A DNA stretch of 64,000 bases from positions 1-64,000 of the forward strand of contig CANFSP010000006.1 of assembly GCA_947449765.1 (NCBI GenBank). The letters run 5' to 3'. Within the stretch, counting starts at the first letter, position 1. Each line of letters opens with the position of its first letter. Made by a program: the position numbers and the translations under genes. The DNA is from Actinomycetota bacterium. GTDB taxonomy: Bacteria > Actinomycetota > Actinomycetes > Actinomycetales > Microbacteriaceae. This document shows positions 1 through 8,070 of the stretch, piece by piece. The notes beneath the pieces were generated by a model. That model was not told the DNA's origin. It saw nothing but the letters and a program-made list of their open reading frames with translations, and did not search any database.

Positions 1-67
1 CCCCCCATCTCCACCACTTGTGTCCATCGCACGCTGTTGAGTTAACTTTCACGGTATTTTCATCCGC

Positions 68-73
68 TATATT
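68..73 (+). promoter_or_regulatory. Candidate -10 box for a leaderless transcript
   Basis: TATATT lies seven bases before the ATG at 81, and there is no purine-rich ribosome binding site in between. No convincing -35 box was seen at the usual distance. Confidence 0.35.
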
Positions 74-80
74 CCCGTGC

Positions 81-854
81 ATGCAGGCATTTATCGCGCT
101 CCCGCTCTGGGTTCAACTCGTCATCATTACTGTTCCCGCCGGAGTTGCCACATTTTTTCTCACCCGCTTTTCGTTGACGCGCGACCTAGAGTCGCGATCC
201 AATGACGCCGTTGCTACCGCAATGATTCGATTCGCCGGCGCGGCGTTCGTTTTTCTTGGCGCCTTTGCCATTGTGACCTCGTGGCAGTCGTCGAACGCAA
301 CCCTTGGTGATATTCAAAAGGAGTTCTCCGCAGTGACCTCAATCGCTCAGGACACGCGCGCCATCGACGCGCCTGAGGCCCAAGCGGTTCGAGACAACCT
401 CGCTTCGTACGCCAACGAAGTGGGAGCAGTGGAGCTGGCTACGGCGCCGGCAATCTCCTGGAGTGACACGGCAGAGAACCTCGTCTACGACATCTCAGAC
501 TCGGCTTACGAACTCAGTCAGACCGAATACCTGTCGTCGGATGAAGTCAGCAGTCTTTACAAGGACTTCGATACCTTCAAGCAGGCGAGAAACTCGCGCC
601 TCAGCCATTCGGCATCCCTTGTTCCCGATGCCATCATGTGGGTGCTCTTCCTCATGGGGGCCATCATGATCGTCGCGAGCGGCATTTTCCCCAGCGGTTC
701 GAGTCGATTCATCAAATGGGTTCAGAGCAGTGCGGGGTTTGCTATCGTGGTGCTCATCCTCGGGGCGGTGCTAGCGGTGCAATCCGGTGAAGCCACCCAA
801 GGTTCGTACCTTCATCCGGTTCAGATATATCTCGACACCTATGAAGGTTTCTAG
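81..854 (+). CDS. Four-helix membrane protein, DUF4239-like
   Basis: A 257-residue protein with two hydrophobic segments near residues 6-28 and 48-68, a polar middle of about 110 residues, and two more segments near 183-203 and 217-236. This two-plus-two layout resembles the DUF4239 (bestrophin-like) family; I infer the family from layout and length only, and the function is unknown. The frame is open upstream to position 18. I prefer the ATG at 81 because a TATATT box at 68-73 lies seven bases before it and no ribosome binding site is visible, which fits a leaderless transcript. The next gene follows after 41 bases on the same strand and is also a membrane protein, so the two may act together. 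Confidence 0.6.
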   Translation: MQAFIALPLWVQLVIITVPAGVATFFLTRFSLTRDLESRSNDAVATAMIRFAGAAFVFLGAFAIVTSWQSSNATLGDIQKEFSAVTSIAQDTRAIDAPEAQAVRDNLASYANEVGAVELATAPAISWSDTAENLVYDISDSAYELSQTEYLSSDEVSSLYKDFDTFKQARNSRLSHSASLVPDAIMWVLFLMGAIMIVASGIFPSGSSRFIKWVQSSAGFAIVVLILGAVLAVQSGEATQGSYLHPVQIYLDTYEGF

Positions 855-895
855 GTCCGACCTGATTAACATCCACCACTACGCAAGGAGCGGAC

Positions 896-1552
896 ATGTT
901 CGCCTGGTTTAACAAGCACGCAGAGCTTGTCGTCGTCATTCTTCTCGGATTGGTGTCGGTCTCAACCGCGTACACCTCGTTTCAGTCGTCCCTCTACGAC
1001 TCGCAAATGGCGGGTGCCTACGCCACGGGTGGTACGTTCAAGACCGAAGCTGAGTCACTTTATCTCGAGGCCAACCAACAGTACGTTCAGGATGCGCAAA
1101 CCTTGACAGCTCTTGATGAGCTCAACGTCGAAATCGAGAACACCTCGGGGGCTCAGGCCGCTCTCGCGCAGGCCAAGTATGACTCGGTGTGGAGCACGTC
1201 GGTCTCGTCCGTTTTTGCCGAGGCAATCGATCGAGCGAATGCCGAAACTGATTCGACCGGGACTTATGTGAACCCGCAGGACGACCAGGCGTATCTCGAC
1301 GATCTCTTCGGCGCATACGACGCGAAGGATGCTGAGTCCCGAACTCAGCTGGCACTTGGCGACGAGTACAACGCCCGAGGAGACAAACTCACCCTCTACA
1401 CCGTGCTGATGGCGCTGTCGCTCTTCCTATTGGGTGTTGCCGCTGTCGTGAAGGTGACGAAGACGAGGTTCATCTTGTGCGCCATGGCCATGGTCATCTT
1501 CACGATTGCTGCCGCGATGACCGCGATGATTCCCTTCGTTGGGGTCGGCTAA
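896..1552 (+). CDS. Membrane protein of unknown function
   Basis: A 218-residue protein with one hydrophobic segment near residues 10-27, an acidic helical middle rich in Ala, Glu and Asp, and two hydrophobic segments at about 167-184 and 192-213. AAGGAG at 885-890 is a good ribosome binding site for the ATG. I do not recognise the family. It follows the DUF4239-like gene closely and probably shares its transcript. Its last four bases overlap the stop codon of the convergent IclR gene (shared CTAA at 1549-1552), so there is no room for a separate terminator between them. Confidence 0.65.
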   Translation: MFAWFNKHAELVVVILLGLVSVSTAYTSFQSSLYDSQMAGAYATGGTFKTEAESLYLEANQQYVQDAQTLTALDELNVEIENTSGAQAALAQAKYDSVWSTSVSSVFAEAIDRANAETDSTGTYVNPQDDQAYLDDLFGAYDAKDAESRTQLALGDEYNARGDKLTLYTVLMALSLFLLGVAAVVKVTKTRFILCAMAMVIFTIAAAMTAMIPFVGVG

Positions 1553-2352
1553 CTCACCGCGCTGAAATTTATGCGGGCGGCCTCGCGGGTGAGCGCCATG
1601 GCGCTCGTCGCGATGGCTGGGCCGAGTCGACCAAGGTCGATGTGGTCGAGGTGACCACTCACCGAGATCGCCGCAATTGGTTTACCCACGTAGTCGAGAA
1701 TTGGCGCGGCCGCGCATCCCACACTCGCGGTTGATTCTTCTCGCTCGAAAGCCACGTGGTTTTCACGGATTTCAACGAACTGTGCTCGGAGCACGTCAGG
1801 GTTTGTGATCGTGCGGGGAGTGAGTGCTTTGAGCGGCTGTGAAAGCAGTTCATCGACAATTTCCGGTGGAGAAAAGGCAAGAAGAGCTTTGCCTACTCCG
1901 GTCGCGTATGCCGGAAGGCGACCGCCCACACGAGACGGTAGCGGGGGAGTCAGGCTGCTTCGCAGAATTTGCACGTAGACGACTTCGTGGCCCTCGAGCA
2001 CGGCGAGGTGAACGGTTTGACGAGTCGCGTTGCGCAACTCAGCCATGCTCGGCAGCGTGAATTTCTTGAGGTCGCTGGGCCTCATCGCGCGTTCCCCGAG
2101 TTCAAACAGTCGCATGCCGAGGCTCACCTTATCGCCCACCCTCTCGAGAAACCCCACCTCAACCAGGTCGGCAATAATGCGTGACGCACTCGCTTTCGGA
2201 ATGTCGCTTCGGCGACCAATTTCAGAAACGCTGAGGGTCCGATCATTGCCTTTGAACGCGGACATTATCGCCGCAACACGTTGAATCATGGACCGCTCGG
2301 GCTCGCGGGCTGTGTGGGCGGAAGTTTCCTTTTTGGCCGTGCGCTGTGTCAC
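1549..2352 (-). CDS. IclR-family transcriptional regulator (upstream copy)
   Basis: A 267-residue protein. Residues 20-85 form a winged helix-turn-helix (LSVSEIGRRSDIPKASASRI). The rest is the IclR effector domain, with the family-typical segment GRLPAYATGVGKALLAF near residue 145 and a Cys-containing ASVGCAAAPI segment near 215. IclR proteins often control aromatic catabolism and bind palindromes in divergent promoters. This gene diverges from the meta-cleavage operon, so it is the obvious local regulator; the 17-base palindrome at 2367-2383 lies between them. The N-terminal 20 residues are charged and probably disordered. The effector is not predictable from sequence. Confidence 0.9.
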   Translation of the reverse strand: MTQRTAKKETSAHTAREPERSMIQRVAAIMSAFKGNDRTLSVSEIGRRSDIPKASASRIIADLVEVGFLERVGDKVSLGMRLFELGERAMRPSDLKKFTLPSMAELRNATRQTVHLAVLEGHEVVYVQILRSSLTPPLPSRVGGRLPAYATGVGKALLAFSPPEIVDELLSQPLKALTPRTITNPDVLRAQFVEIRENHVAFEREESTASVGCAAAPILDYVGKPIAAISVSGHLDHIDLGRLGPAIATSAMALTREAARINFSAVS

Positions 2353-2366
2353 GCGGTAACTCCTCT

Positions 2367-2391
2367 GTCTCGCTGAGTGGAACGGTATCTA
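2367..2391 (+). promoter_or_regulatory. Candidate operator plus -10 box of the meta-cleavage operon (site A)
   Basis: GTCTCGCTGAGTGGAAC at 2367-2383 is an imperfect palindrome followed by GG and the -10-like TATCTA at 2386-2391. The same arrangement (palindrome, GG, TATCTA) occurs at 43280-43304. The palindrome also matches the one at 60444-60460 at 11 of 17 positions. The site lies in the gap between the divergent IclR gene and the decarboxylase gene, where a regulator controlling both would bind. Confidence 0.5.
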
Positions 2392-2475
2392 TGAGTATCC
2401 GACACACGCTGAAACGATGTCAAACAAGAGTTGTGTCGAGCACCCGCTGTGGTGCTCGTGAGTGAAAGAGCAAAA

Positions 2476-3264
2476 ATGACCGTAAGCGACGTCCCCTCGG
2501 CAGTCGAGAGCCTGCTCGAGTGCGAAAGCGAGCGCCGGTCTCGCGGACGCATCACCGAGGAATGGTCGGGTCTCGATTTGCCCACGGCATACACGGTCCA
2601 ATCCGAACTCGTCGGCGCAAAGGTGCTTCGGCAAGGCGATTCTGTCATTGGCACGAAGCTCGGACTCACCAGTGAAGCCAAGCAGCGTCGGATGGGCATT
2701 TCGTCACCACTGACTGCCGTGCTTCTCAAGAGCTACGTGCTTGAGCCAGGGGCACTTCTTCCGCTGGACCGGCTCATCCAACCTCGGGTGGAACCCGAGC
2801 TCGTTTTCGTCATGAGGAAGAAGCTCCAGGGACCAGACGTCACTGCAGCCGAGGTTCTCGACGCGATTGGTTCGGTCCACGCCGGTTTTGAGGTCATTGA
2901 TTCTCGATATCACGATTACAGTTTTGCGCTACCCGACGTTGTCGCGGATAACGCGTCGTCAGCGTTGTTCGTCGTGGGCGAGTTGGGGGTGCCTGCGGCG
3001 AACATCGATCTCGTCGCGGAGCATGTGACGATCAGTAAAAACGGAGAGTTCGTCTACGAAGCCACGGGCGCTGCGGTGCAGGGAAACCCGGCACACGCAC
3101 TGGCTCTCGCAGTCAACGAGCTCGCGCAGCGCGGCCAGTACATCAATGCCGGTGAGCTCGTTCTCACTGGCGGAATGACAGATGCCGTGCCCATCGGTCC
3201 CGGCGACACCATCAGCGCAGTTTTTTCGAGCCTCGGCTCACTCAGCCTCACCGCAACGACGTAA
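2476..3264 (+). CDS. dmpH: 4-oxalocrotonate decarboxylase (2-oxo-3-hexenedioate decarboxylase)
   Basis: A 262-residue member of the fumarylacetoacetate-hydrolase fold group that includes DmpH/XylI decarboxylase and DmpE hydratase. The segment KLGLTSEAKQRRMGI near residue 60 and the PRVEPELVFVM metal-site region near residue 105 are typical; GLTSEAK and SPL are closer to the decarboxylase branch. The known reaction removes CO2 from 2-oxohex-3-enedioate in catechol meta-cleavage. The frame is open back to a TTG at 2431, but the ATG at 2476 gives the family's usual length of about 260 residues. The next gene encodes catechol 2,3-dioxygenase, which supports the role. The hydratase DmpE is the alternative assignment. 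Confidence 0.85.
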   Translation: MTVSDVPSAVESLLECESERRSRGRITEEWSGLDLPTAYTVQSELVGAKVLRQGDSVIGTKLGLTSEAKQRRMGISSPLTAVLLKSYVLEPGALLPLDRLIQPRVEPELVFVMRKKLQGPDVTAAEVLDAIGSVHAGFEVIDSRYHDYSFALPDVVADNASSALFVVGELGVPAANIDLVAEHVTISKNGEFVYEATGAAVQGNPAHALALAVNELAQRGQYINAGELVLTGGMTDAVPIGPGDTISAVFSSLGSLSLTATT

Positions 3265-3284
3265 CCCATATCCGGAGGAATCTC

Positions 3285-4334
3285 ATGTCGTCACACAAGC
3301 GTGATTTGAACGCCCTTCCCGAACCCGTTTACGACCTCTCACACTTCGCGTCGTTCGAGCTGTTCTCGCCAGTCGTTGACGAGACGCTGTGGTTCTTTAA
3401 GGAACTCCTCGGCATGGTCGAGACGCACCGCGAGGGAAACTCGGTCTACCTCCGAGGCTGGGAAGACCCGTATGGGCACTCGCTCAAAATCACCGAGCGC
3501 GACAGTGCCGGCATGGGCTATGCCGGATGGCGCACCACCTCGAAAGCCGCACTTGACCGTCGCGTTCGTGCAATTGAGGATGCCGGTATCACCGGGACCT
3601 GGGTCGAAGGTGAAGTAGGCATGGGACCGGCTTTCGAGTTCGCGACGCCCGATGGCGCAACCCAGCGCATCAACTGGGAAGTCGAGTACTACACCGCTCC
3701 GCCGGTGGACGCGACGCGCCTTATCAATAGACCACAGCGCCGCCCACTCAATGGTGTCCCGCTACGCAAGCTTGACCACATTAACCTGCTCGCTAAAGAC
3801 GTCACGACCAATAAGAAGTTCGCTGCCGACGCTCTCGGTTTCAAGCTCAGCGAACACATCATGATCGGCGACATGGAGGCGGGTGCGTGGATGCGCCTGC
3901 ACCACCGCACGCATGATGTCGCGTTCACCAAGGATGCGACGGGGGAGGGTGGTCGTCTGCACCATGTCGCATTCTTCTACGGAAATTCGCGACACCTCGA
4001 AGACGCCGCCGACGTGCTCAAAGACTTCGGTCTGGAGCTCGAGGCCGGGCCGGCCCGCCACGGCATCAGTCAGGCGCAGTTCTTGTACGTGTTTGAGCCC
4101 GGCGGTAACCGCATCGAACTCGTCGGTGAAGCCAACTACACGATTGAAGATCCGTCCTGGGAGCCGGTGACGTGGTCGCTCGACACGCTTGACTCGGCGA
4201 TCATCTGGATTGGCTCGCCGCTTCCGCCCGAATTCGACACGTACGGAACGCCAAACCACGTGCCGACCAATTATCGAACACCGAACGGCTACATCGCCTC
4301 CGAGGTGGCGACGCTATTCGGTCGAGGACGCTAG
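3285..4334 (+). CDS. Catechol 2,3-dioxygenase (type I extradiol)
   Basis: A 349-residue, two-module vicinal-oxygen-chelate protein. The likely Fe(II) ligands are visible in the C-terminal module: His165 (DHINLL), His226 or His227 (LHHVAFF) and Glu278 (NRIELVG). Conserved second-sphere His and Tyr positions also appear in RHGIS and NYTIED. It cleaves the ring of a catechol next to the hydroxyls to give a 2-hydroxymuconic semialdehyde. It is about 40 residues longer than XylE, through a longer N-terminus and C-terminal tail, and is closer to the larger actinobacterial enzymes. GGAGGAAT upstream gives a clear ribosome binding site. It sits 20 bases after the decarboxylase gene in the same operon. 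The preferred substrate (catechol, methyl- or methoxycatechol) cannot be read from sequence. Confidence 0.9.
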   Translation: MSSHKRDLNALPEPVYDLSHFASFELFSPVVDETLWFFKELLGMVETHREGNSVYLRGWEDPYGHSLKITERDSAGMGYAGWRTTSKAALDRRVRAIEDAGITGTWVEGEVGMGPAFEFATPDGATQRINWEVEYYTAPPVDATRLINRPQRRPLNGVPLRKLDHINLLAKDVTTNKKFAADALGFKLSEHIMIGDMEAGAWMRLHHRTHDVAFTKDATGEGGRLHHVAFFYGNSRHLEDAADVLKDFGLELEAGPARHGISQAQFLYVFEPGGNRIELVGEANYTIEDPSWEPVTWSLDTLDSAIIWIGSPLPPEFDTYGTPNHVPTNYRTPNGYIASEVATLFGRGR

Positions 4335-4363
4335 TCTTTTCGCGACACAGGAGAGGTGCATCC

Positions 4364-4567
4364 ATGCCCATCATTCAGGCCACCATCGTCGAAGGTCGCT
4401 CGCCCGAGGCGGTACGCGAGTTCATTCTTCAGCTCACCAATTCAGCAGTGGATGCGCTCAGCGCACCTGCGGACACCGTAAAAGTTATCGTGACCGAAGT
4501 CCCGGCCACGCACTACGGTTCGGGGAACCACACGGTTGCGGAGAAGAACGCCACTCGACCTTCATAA
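4364..4567 (+). CDS. 4-oxalocrotonate tautomerase
   Basis: A 67-residue protein beginning Met-Pro-Ile-Ile, so that Pro1 becomes the catalytic N-terminal base after Met removal, as in the 4-oxalocrotonate tautomerase family. It ketonises 2-hydroxymuconate or its analogues, feeding the decarboxylase encoded two genes upstream. An arginine near residue 12 (EGRSPEAVREF) fits the family's substrate-binding Arg. GGAGAGG at 4350-4356 is the ribosome binding site. The 29-base gap from the dioxygenase suggests one transcript. The operon lacks the semialdehyde dehydrogenase, hydratase, aldolase and acetaldehyde dehydrogenase needed to complete the pathway; these must lie elsewhere. Confidence 0.88.
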   Translation: MPIIQATIVEGRSPEAVREFILQLTNSAVDALSAPADTVKVIVTEVPATHYGSGNHTVAEKNATRPS

Positions 4568-4612
4568 AGCGTGCTAATTTGGCACTAGTGCTCGCAGGGG
4601 GCGTCGCACACA

Positions 4613-5314
4613 TTGGGGGAAATTTTGCGCTTTGTAAAAGTGGTCGCTACAGCACTCACACTTGCTTTGGCAACGTTGGCGCTTTCGGGTTGTATGAAAT
4701 TTACTGTTGATTTAGCGGTGAACCCTGGCGATACCGTTAGTGGGTCTGTCATCGTCGGCTTGGCAAAAGAGCTTGAGAAGCTCGGGGATACGGCCACGGC
4801 CACGGGAAAGACAGAAAACCTCTTCCCGGCAGGCAGTGGCGTCACAACGAAAAAATTTGACGACGGAAAATTCTTCGGAACCGAGTACGACTTCGAAAAT
4901 GTGCCACTGGCGGTTTTTAATGATGGGAAATCGGATACCAGCTCGCTTCACATTGAGCGCGATGGTGATTTTCTCATCGTTTCAGGAGCTTTAGATTTCA
5001 GCGGCGATGGCTCAACCGACTTGTCATCAAATCCCTTTGGACAACAGCTCATGTCGACGGTCGACATGTCTGTAAGTATCACTGTCCCCGGCAAAATAAT
5101 TGAGACAACCGGCACAGTAGAGGGTCAGAAGATCACGTGGATTCCCGAATATGGGAAAAAGAATCCCATCTCTGCGCGAGTTGAATCGCCACTCGCGCCG
5201 CCATTCCCATGGTTGGTCGTGATTTCAGTCGGTGGGGCACTCATTGTTGCAGCGATAGTGATTTCTGTAATTATTGTCCTGCGCAAGCGCAAGATGACTC
5301 AGAAGGCTGAGTAG
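4613..5314 (+). CDS. LppM-like lipoprotein with C-terminal membrane anchor
   Basis: A 233-residue protein with a signal peptide ending in a lipobox (LALSGC near residue 27), a beta-rich extracytoplasmic domain, one transmembrane helix (about residues 198-222) and a basic tail RKRKMTQKAE. The order lipobox, domain, helix matches the LppM (DUF3153) family found in actinobacteria. The start is uncertain. TTG at 4613 opens the frame, but TTG at 4625 with GGGGGA at 4615-4620 in front gives a shorter and more typical signal sequence. The gene has lower GC than its neighbours and follows the tautomerase by 45 bases. No pathway link to the aromatic genes is evident. Confidence 0.7.
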   Translation: MGEILRFVKVVATALTLALATLALSGCMKFTVDLAVNPGDTVSGSVIVGLAKELEKLGDTATATGKTENLFPAGSGVTTKKFDDGKFFGTEYDFENVPLAVFNDGKSDTSSLHIERDGDFLIVSGALDFSGDGSTDLSSNPFGQQLMSTVDMSVSITVPGKIIETTGTVEGQKITWIPEYGKKNPISARVESPLAPPFPWLVVISVGGALIVAAIVISVIIVLRKRKMTQKAE

Positions 5315-5504
5315 GCTTCGGCGCTTACTCAGTCGACCACTTGTGGTCGTGGCCATCTGAATAATCATCCTGAGGTGCGAAACCATGGGGGATTTGCTAA
5401 TCATCGGAAAAAGGTGCCGGGTTCTGCCGCATCCCGCTGGTAAATTTGCTCAGTAGTAGGACATGTAAAAACGTGCTTGTCCGCTACGAAAGGTAAATAT
5501 CAAC

Positions 5505-6281
5505 ATGGGATACGTTCGCCTCAAGGCGTTCGAGGAGACTGGTTACGTCGTCCTCGACTCGTACGACCAATCGGCAGATCCGAAAGAGTGGCTTGACGTA
5601 GAGTACGTCAACTGGAAATCTTCCGGAGTTACCCGTTTCGCACCGCTCACCAGCGCCTTCGGTGAGATGGAGTGCAACGGCTTTTGGAACCACACTCCGC
5701 CCCGCACTGACAAAGATGGTGTCTGGGTAGAGGCAAACGTGGCCAAGGCCCCGAAACTTGTCGAGCGCGCGAAGGAGCCGGGTGCAAACATCGGCCGTTG
5801 CCGCATCATCGAACTGCAGCCAAATGAGTACGGGGATGCCCTGTACAACATGCACCAGGACGACAACAACCGACTCAACCCCGACGGTACAGGTTGGATT
5901 GTGCGCGCGTTCTCCCAGCTGACCGACAACCCCGACTCGGTCATGATCCTTCGTGAAGACCGGTTTGACCCGTCCACCGAGATTCGGATCCCGTTGCCTG
6001 CTGGTGCTCAGATGATTCTCGACACGCAGCGCTTCTGGCACGCTGTGTGGCACCAGGGAACTGAACCTCGCTACTGCCTGATCACGTCGTACGAGTCTGG
6101 CCCCGAGCTTGACGCTTATATCGCGAAGTACCACGGTAAGCCGCGTATCGAGAACTACCCGGTGAGCAAAGAAGTTGCTGAGGCGGCTGAAGCGCACTTC
6201 TTGAAGCGCGTCGAGGCGCGCAATGCCGCACTCGCAGCTCAAGGAATCGTGGACGAGGGCGTGAAAGACCCTGAAGCGTAA
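5505..6281 (+). CDS. Fe(II)/2-oxoglutarate-dependent oxygenase-like protein
   Basis: A 258-residue soluble protein of uncertain family. It has an HxD motif at His117-Asp119 (MHQDD), a distal His at 179 or 183 in FWHAVWHQG, and an Arg a few residues later (TEPRY). This is the ligand order of the Fe(II)/2-oxoglutarate double-stranded beta-helix enzymes. No close named homologue comes to mind and the substrate is unknown. The C-terminal 45 residues are helical and rich in Ala and Glu. A possible ribosome binding site, GAAAGG, precedes the ATG. The gene stands alone, with 190 bases upstream and a strong terminator downstream, so it is probably transcribed by itself. Confidence 0.6.
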   Translation: MGYVRLKAFEETGYVVLDSYDQSADPKEWLDVEYVNWKSSGVTRFAPLTSAFGEMECNGFWNHTPPRTDKDGVWVEANVAKAPKLVERAKEPGANIGRCRIIELQPNEYGDALYNMHQDDNNRLNPDGTGWIVRAFSQLTDNPDSVMILREDRFDPSTEIRIPLPAGAQMILDTQRFWHAVWHQGTEPRYCLITSYESGPELDAYIAKYHGKPRIENYPVSKEVAEAAEAHFLKRVEARNAALAAQGIVDEGVKDPEA

Positions 6282-6298
6282 GTCTCTAACGAGACAAG

Positions 6299-6328
6299 AA
6301 GAGCCCCGGAATTCTCCGGGGCTCTTTT
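6299..6328 (+). terminator. Rho-independent terminator
   Basis: Perfect 12-base stem at 6299-6310 and 6315-6326 with loop ATTC, followed by TTTT. It ends the oxygenase-like gene. Because the next gene is convergent and ends at 6344, the hairpin may serve both strands. Confidence 0.9.
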
Positions 6329-6343
6329 ACGTTTTCGCGTGCG

Positions 6344-7090
6344 TTACGCCAGCACGGCTGTCATCGCCATTAGCTTCATCCCGAGGCGCATGGCGAAGGG
6401 CGCGGGTACCGAACGTTTCTTGCGGCGATCGATTGCGCGAAGTGCCGAGTCAACCACCCGAGACGCCGGTTGTGCTTTACCTCCCGGCACCGGTGTGCCG
6501 CTGACTGCGAAAAAGCCGGTGTCTGTGGGGCCGGGACACACAGTCGTCACTCGCACGCCCGTGCGACGAACCTCAGCCCAGAGTGCTTCGGTGAAGGAGA
6601 GAACGAATGCTTTCGTTGCTGAGTACATGGCGTGATTCGGGCGAGGAGCAAAAGCGGCGAGGGATGCCACATTGATGATGACGCCATTGTTGCGCGTGAG
6701 CATTCCCGTAACAAGGCCTCGAGTGATGTCAGCGACCGCAACCATGTTGACGGCCATTTCTGTCGACAGCACTTGAGGATCGGCTTCCGCAACGGTTCCC
6801 GCGTTTCCAAAACCTGCGCAGTTGACCACAACGTCAACGACGAGGCTTTGATGGTCTAGTTCGGCCACCAGATCGCGACCAGCGTCGGGTCGGCTGAGAT
6901 CAGACTCAATCGTGGTCACCTTCACGCCGCAGCGTTCGCGAAGCTCTGCCGCCACAGCGTTTAGTGCGTCGAGGCGTCGGGCAACCAGAATGAGGTTTGC
7001 ACCACGATCAGCAAGGTGTTTCGCAAACTCAGCGCCAATGCCTGAGCTTGCTCCGGTGATGAGAGCGGTAAGACCCGTGTATTCATACAT
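6344..7090 (-). CDS. Short-chain dehydrogenase/reductase
   Basis: A 248-residue classical SDR. It shows the nucleotide-binding TGASSGIG motif near residue 13, NCAG near 90 and the catalytic Tyr-Lys pair in YSATK near 158, plus PGPTDTGF afterwards. It belongs to the broad DltE/YqjQ-like group of NAD(P)-dependent oxidoreductases; the substrate is unknown. A second, clearly related SDR is encoded at 14985-15797 (TALITGASSG, CPGPT and FVLSFTE segments are shared). It lies 71 bases downstream of hisN on the same strand, and AGAGG precedes the ATG. Confidence 0.85.
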   Translation of the reverse strand: MYEYTGLTALITGASSGIGAEFAKHLADRGANLILVARRLDALNAVAAELRERCGVKVTTIESDLSRPDAGRDLVAELDHQSLVVDVVVNCAGFGNAGTVAEADPQVLSTEMAVNMVAVADITRGLVTGMLTRNNGVIINVASLAAFAPRPNHAMYSATKAFVLSFTEALWAEVRRTGVRVTTVCPGPTDTGFFAVSGTPVPGGKAQPASRVVDSALRAIDRRKKRSVPAPFAMRLGMKLMAMTAVLA

Positions 7091-7161
7091 CCTCTTAGTC
7101 TGGTCTTATTTGCATCAACGCGCACTGCACTGGCACTGCGTCTGCTGACACGGGATGACGT

Positions 7162-8061
7162 TTAGCGCTGAAGCGCATCCAGCATGGCATCGTGAACGAG
7201 ACCGTTCGTCGCCAGAGCGCTCCCATGCCAGCAGTCAAGCTCACCAGTTACCGCGCTAAACCGCCCACCGGCTTCGGTCACAATCGGCATGAGTGCAGCC
7301 ATGTCGTAAGGTTTCAGGTCAAACTCGGCCACCGCATCCACGGCCCCCTCAGCCACCAGCATGTAGGACCACATGTCTCCATATGCGCGCGTGCGCCACA
7401 CGGTGCGGCTCAGAGAAATGAGCTGGTCGAGATATCCCGCACGATCCCAGTGCTGTAGGGAGTTGTAGCTCAGCGACGCGTCGGCAAGTTCGGCAACCTG
7501 AGATACGCGTAGTCTGCGCGGTGCGGGTTGCTCAATCATGCGATCGTGCACGATTCCGTTGAGGCCGTCCGGCAAGGCGATCGTGCCGAGGGCGTCACCC
7601 GACTCGTCTAGCCACGCTCCGTTGCCGGTGGCCGCCCACCATCGCTTGCCGAGTGCGGGTGCGCTGACGACTCCCACCACGGGCACGCCTTCGACGGCTA
7701 GTGCAATCAACGTTGCCCACACGGGAACCCCGCGCAGAAAGTTTGATGTGCCGTCAATGGGGTCAATAATCCACTGTCGATGAGGATGTTCACCCTCACC
7801 AATCTCGTGCTCGGCAAGTCGCCCGGCCTGCTCGCCAAATTCTTCGCCGAGCAGGTAGTCCTCGCCGCGTTCGCGCGACAGAACATCTATGAGGGCCTGT
7901 TCGATAGCCCGATCCGCGTCGGTAACCGGAGTGGAATCCGGTTTTGTGGTGACTTCGAGATCCAGCGCCAAATATCGCTCACGGGAAATTGCATCCGCAA
8001 TGTCGGCCAATCGCAGTGCAAGGTTGAGATCTTCGTCGAGAGTAAACAGAGTGCGGCTCAC
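7162..8061 (-). CDS. hisN: Histidinol-phosphatase, inositol monophosphatase family
   Basis: A 299-residue protein of the Mg-dependent inositol-monophosphatase superfamily. Metal-binding motifs are visible: GEEFGE near residue 76, DPIDGTSNF near residue 100 and PYDMAAL in the C-terminal half. These features, the length and the motif WSYMLVAEGAVDAV resemble the actinobacterial histidinol-phosphate phosphatase HisN, which performs the penultimate step of histidine synthesis. The gene follows the acyltransferase gene by nine bases on the same strand. A different phosphomonoester substrate cannot be excluded, since no other his gene is in the window. Confidence 0.8.
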   Translation of the reverse strand: MSRTLFTLDEDLNLALRLADIADAISRERYLALDLEVTTKPDSTPVTDADRAIEQALIDVLSRERGEDYLLGEEFGEQAGRLAEHEIGEGEHPHRQWIIDPIDGTSNFLRGVPVWATLIALAVEGVPVVGVVSAPALGKRWWAATGNGAWLDESGDALGTIALPDGLNGIVHDRMIEQPAPRRLRVSQVAELADASLSYNSLQHWDRAGYLDQLISLSRTVWRTRAYGDMWSYMLVAEGAVDAVAEFDLKPYDMAALMPIVTEAGGRFSAVTGELDCWHGSALATNGLVHDAMLDALQR

Positions 8062-8070
8062 CCCTCTACG

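Noticed and set aside
2400-2438. CGACACA and TGTGTCG inverted repeat as an additional operator in the dmpH leader
   Set aside because: The arms are 25 bases apart and only seven bases long, so chance is a fair explanation; the palindrome at 2367-2383 is better placed and recurs elsewhere.
5459-5482. GGACA/TGTCC inverted repeat and a CTCAGT word before the oxygenase-like gene as a fourth copy of the shared operator
   Set aside because: Only 8 of 17 positions match the A/B/C palindrome and there is no TATCTA box at the right spacing.
7162-8061. The inositol-monophosphatase-family protein as the phosphatase completing the phenol-phosphate pathway
   Set aside because: Motifs and length fit HisN, the gene is far from the P450 operon and has no copy of the shared palindrome, so no link can be supported.
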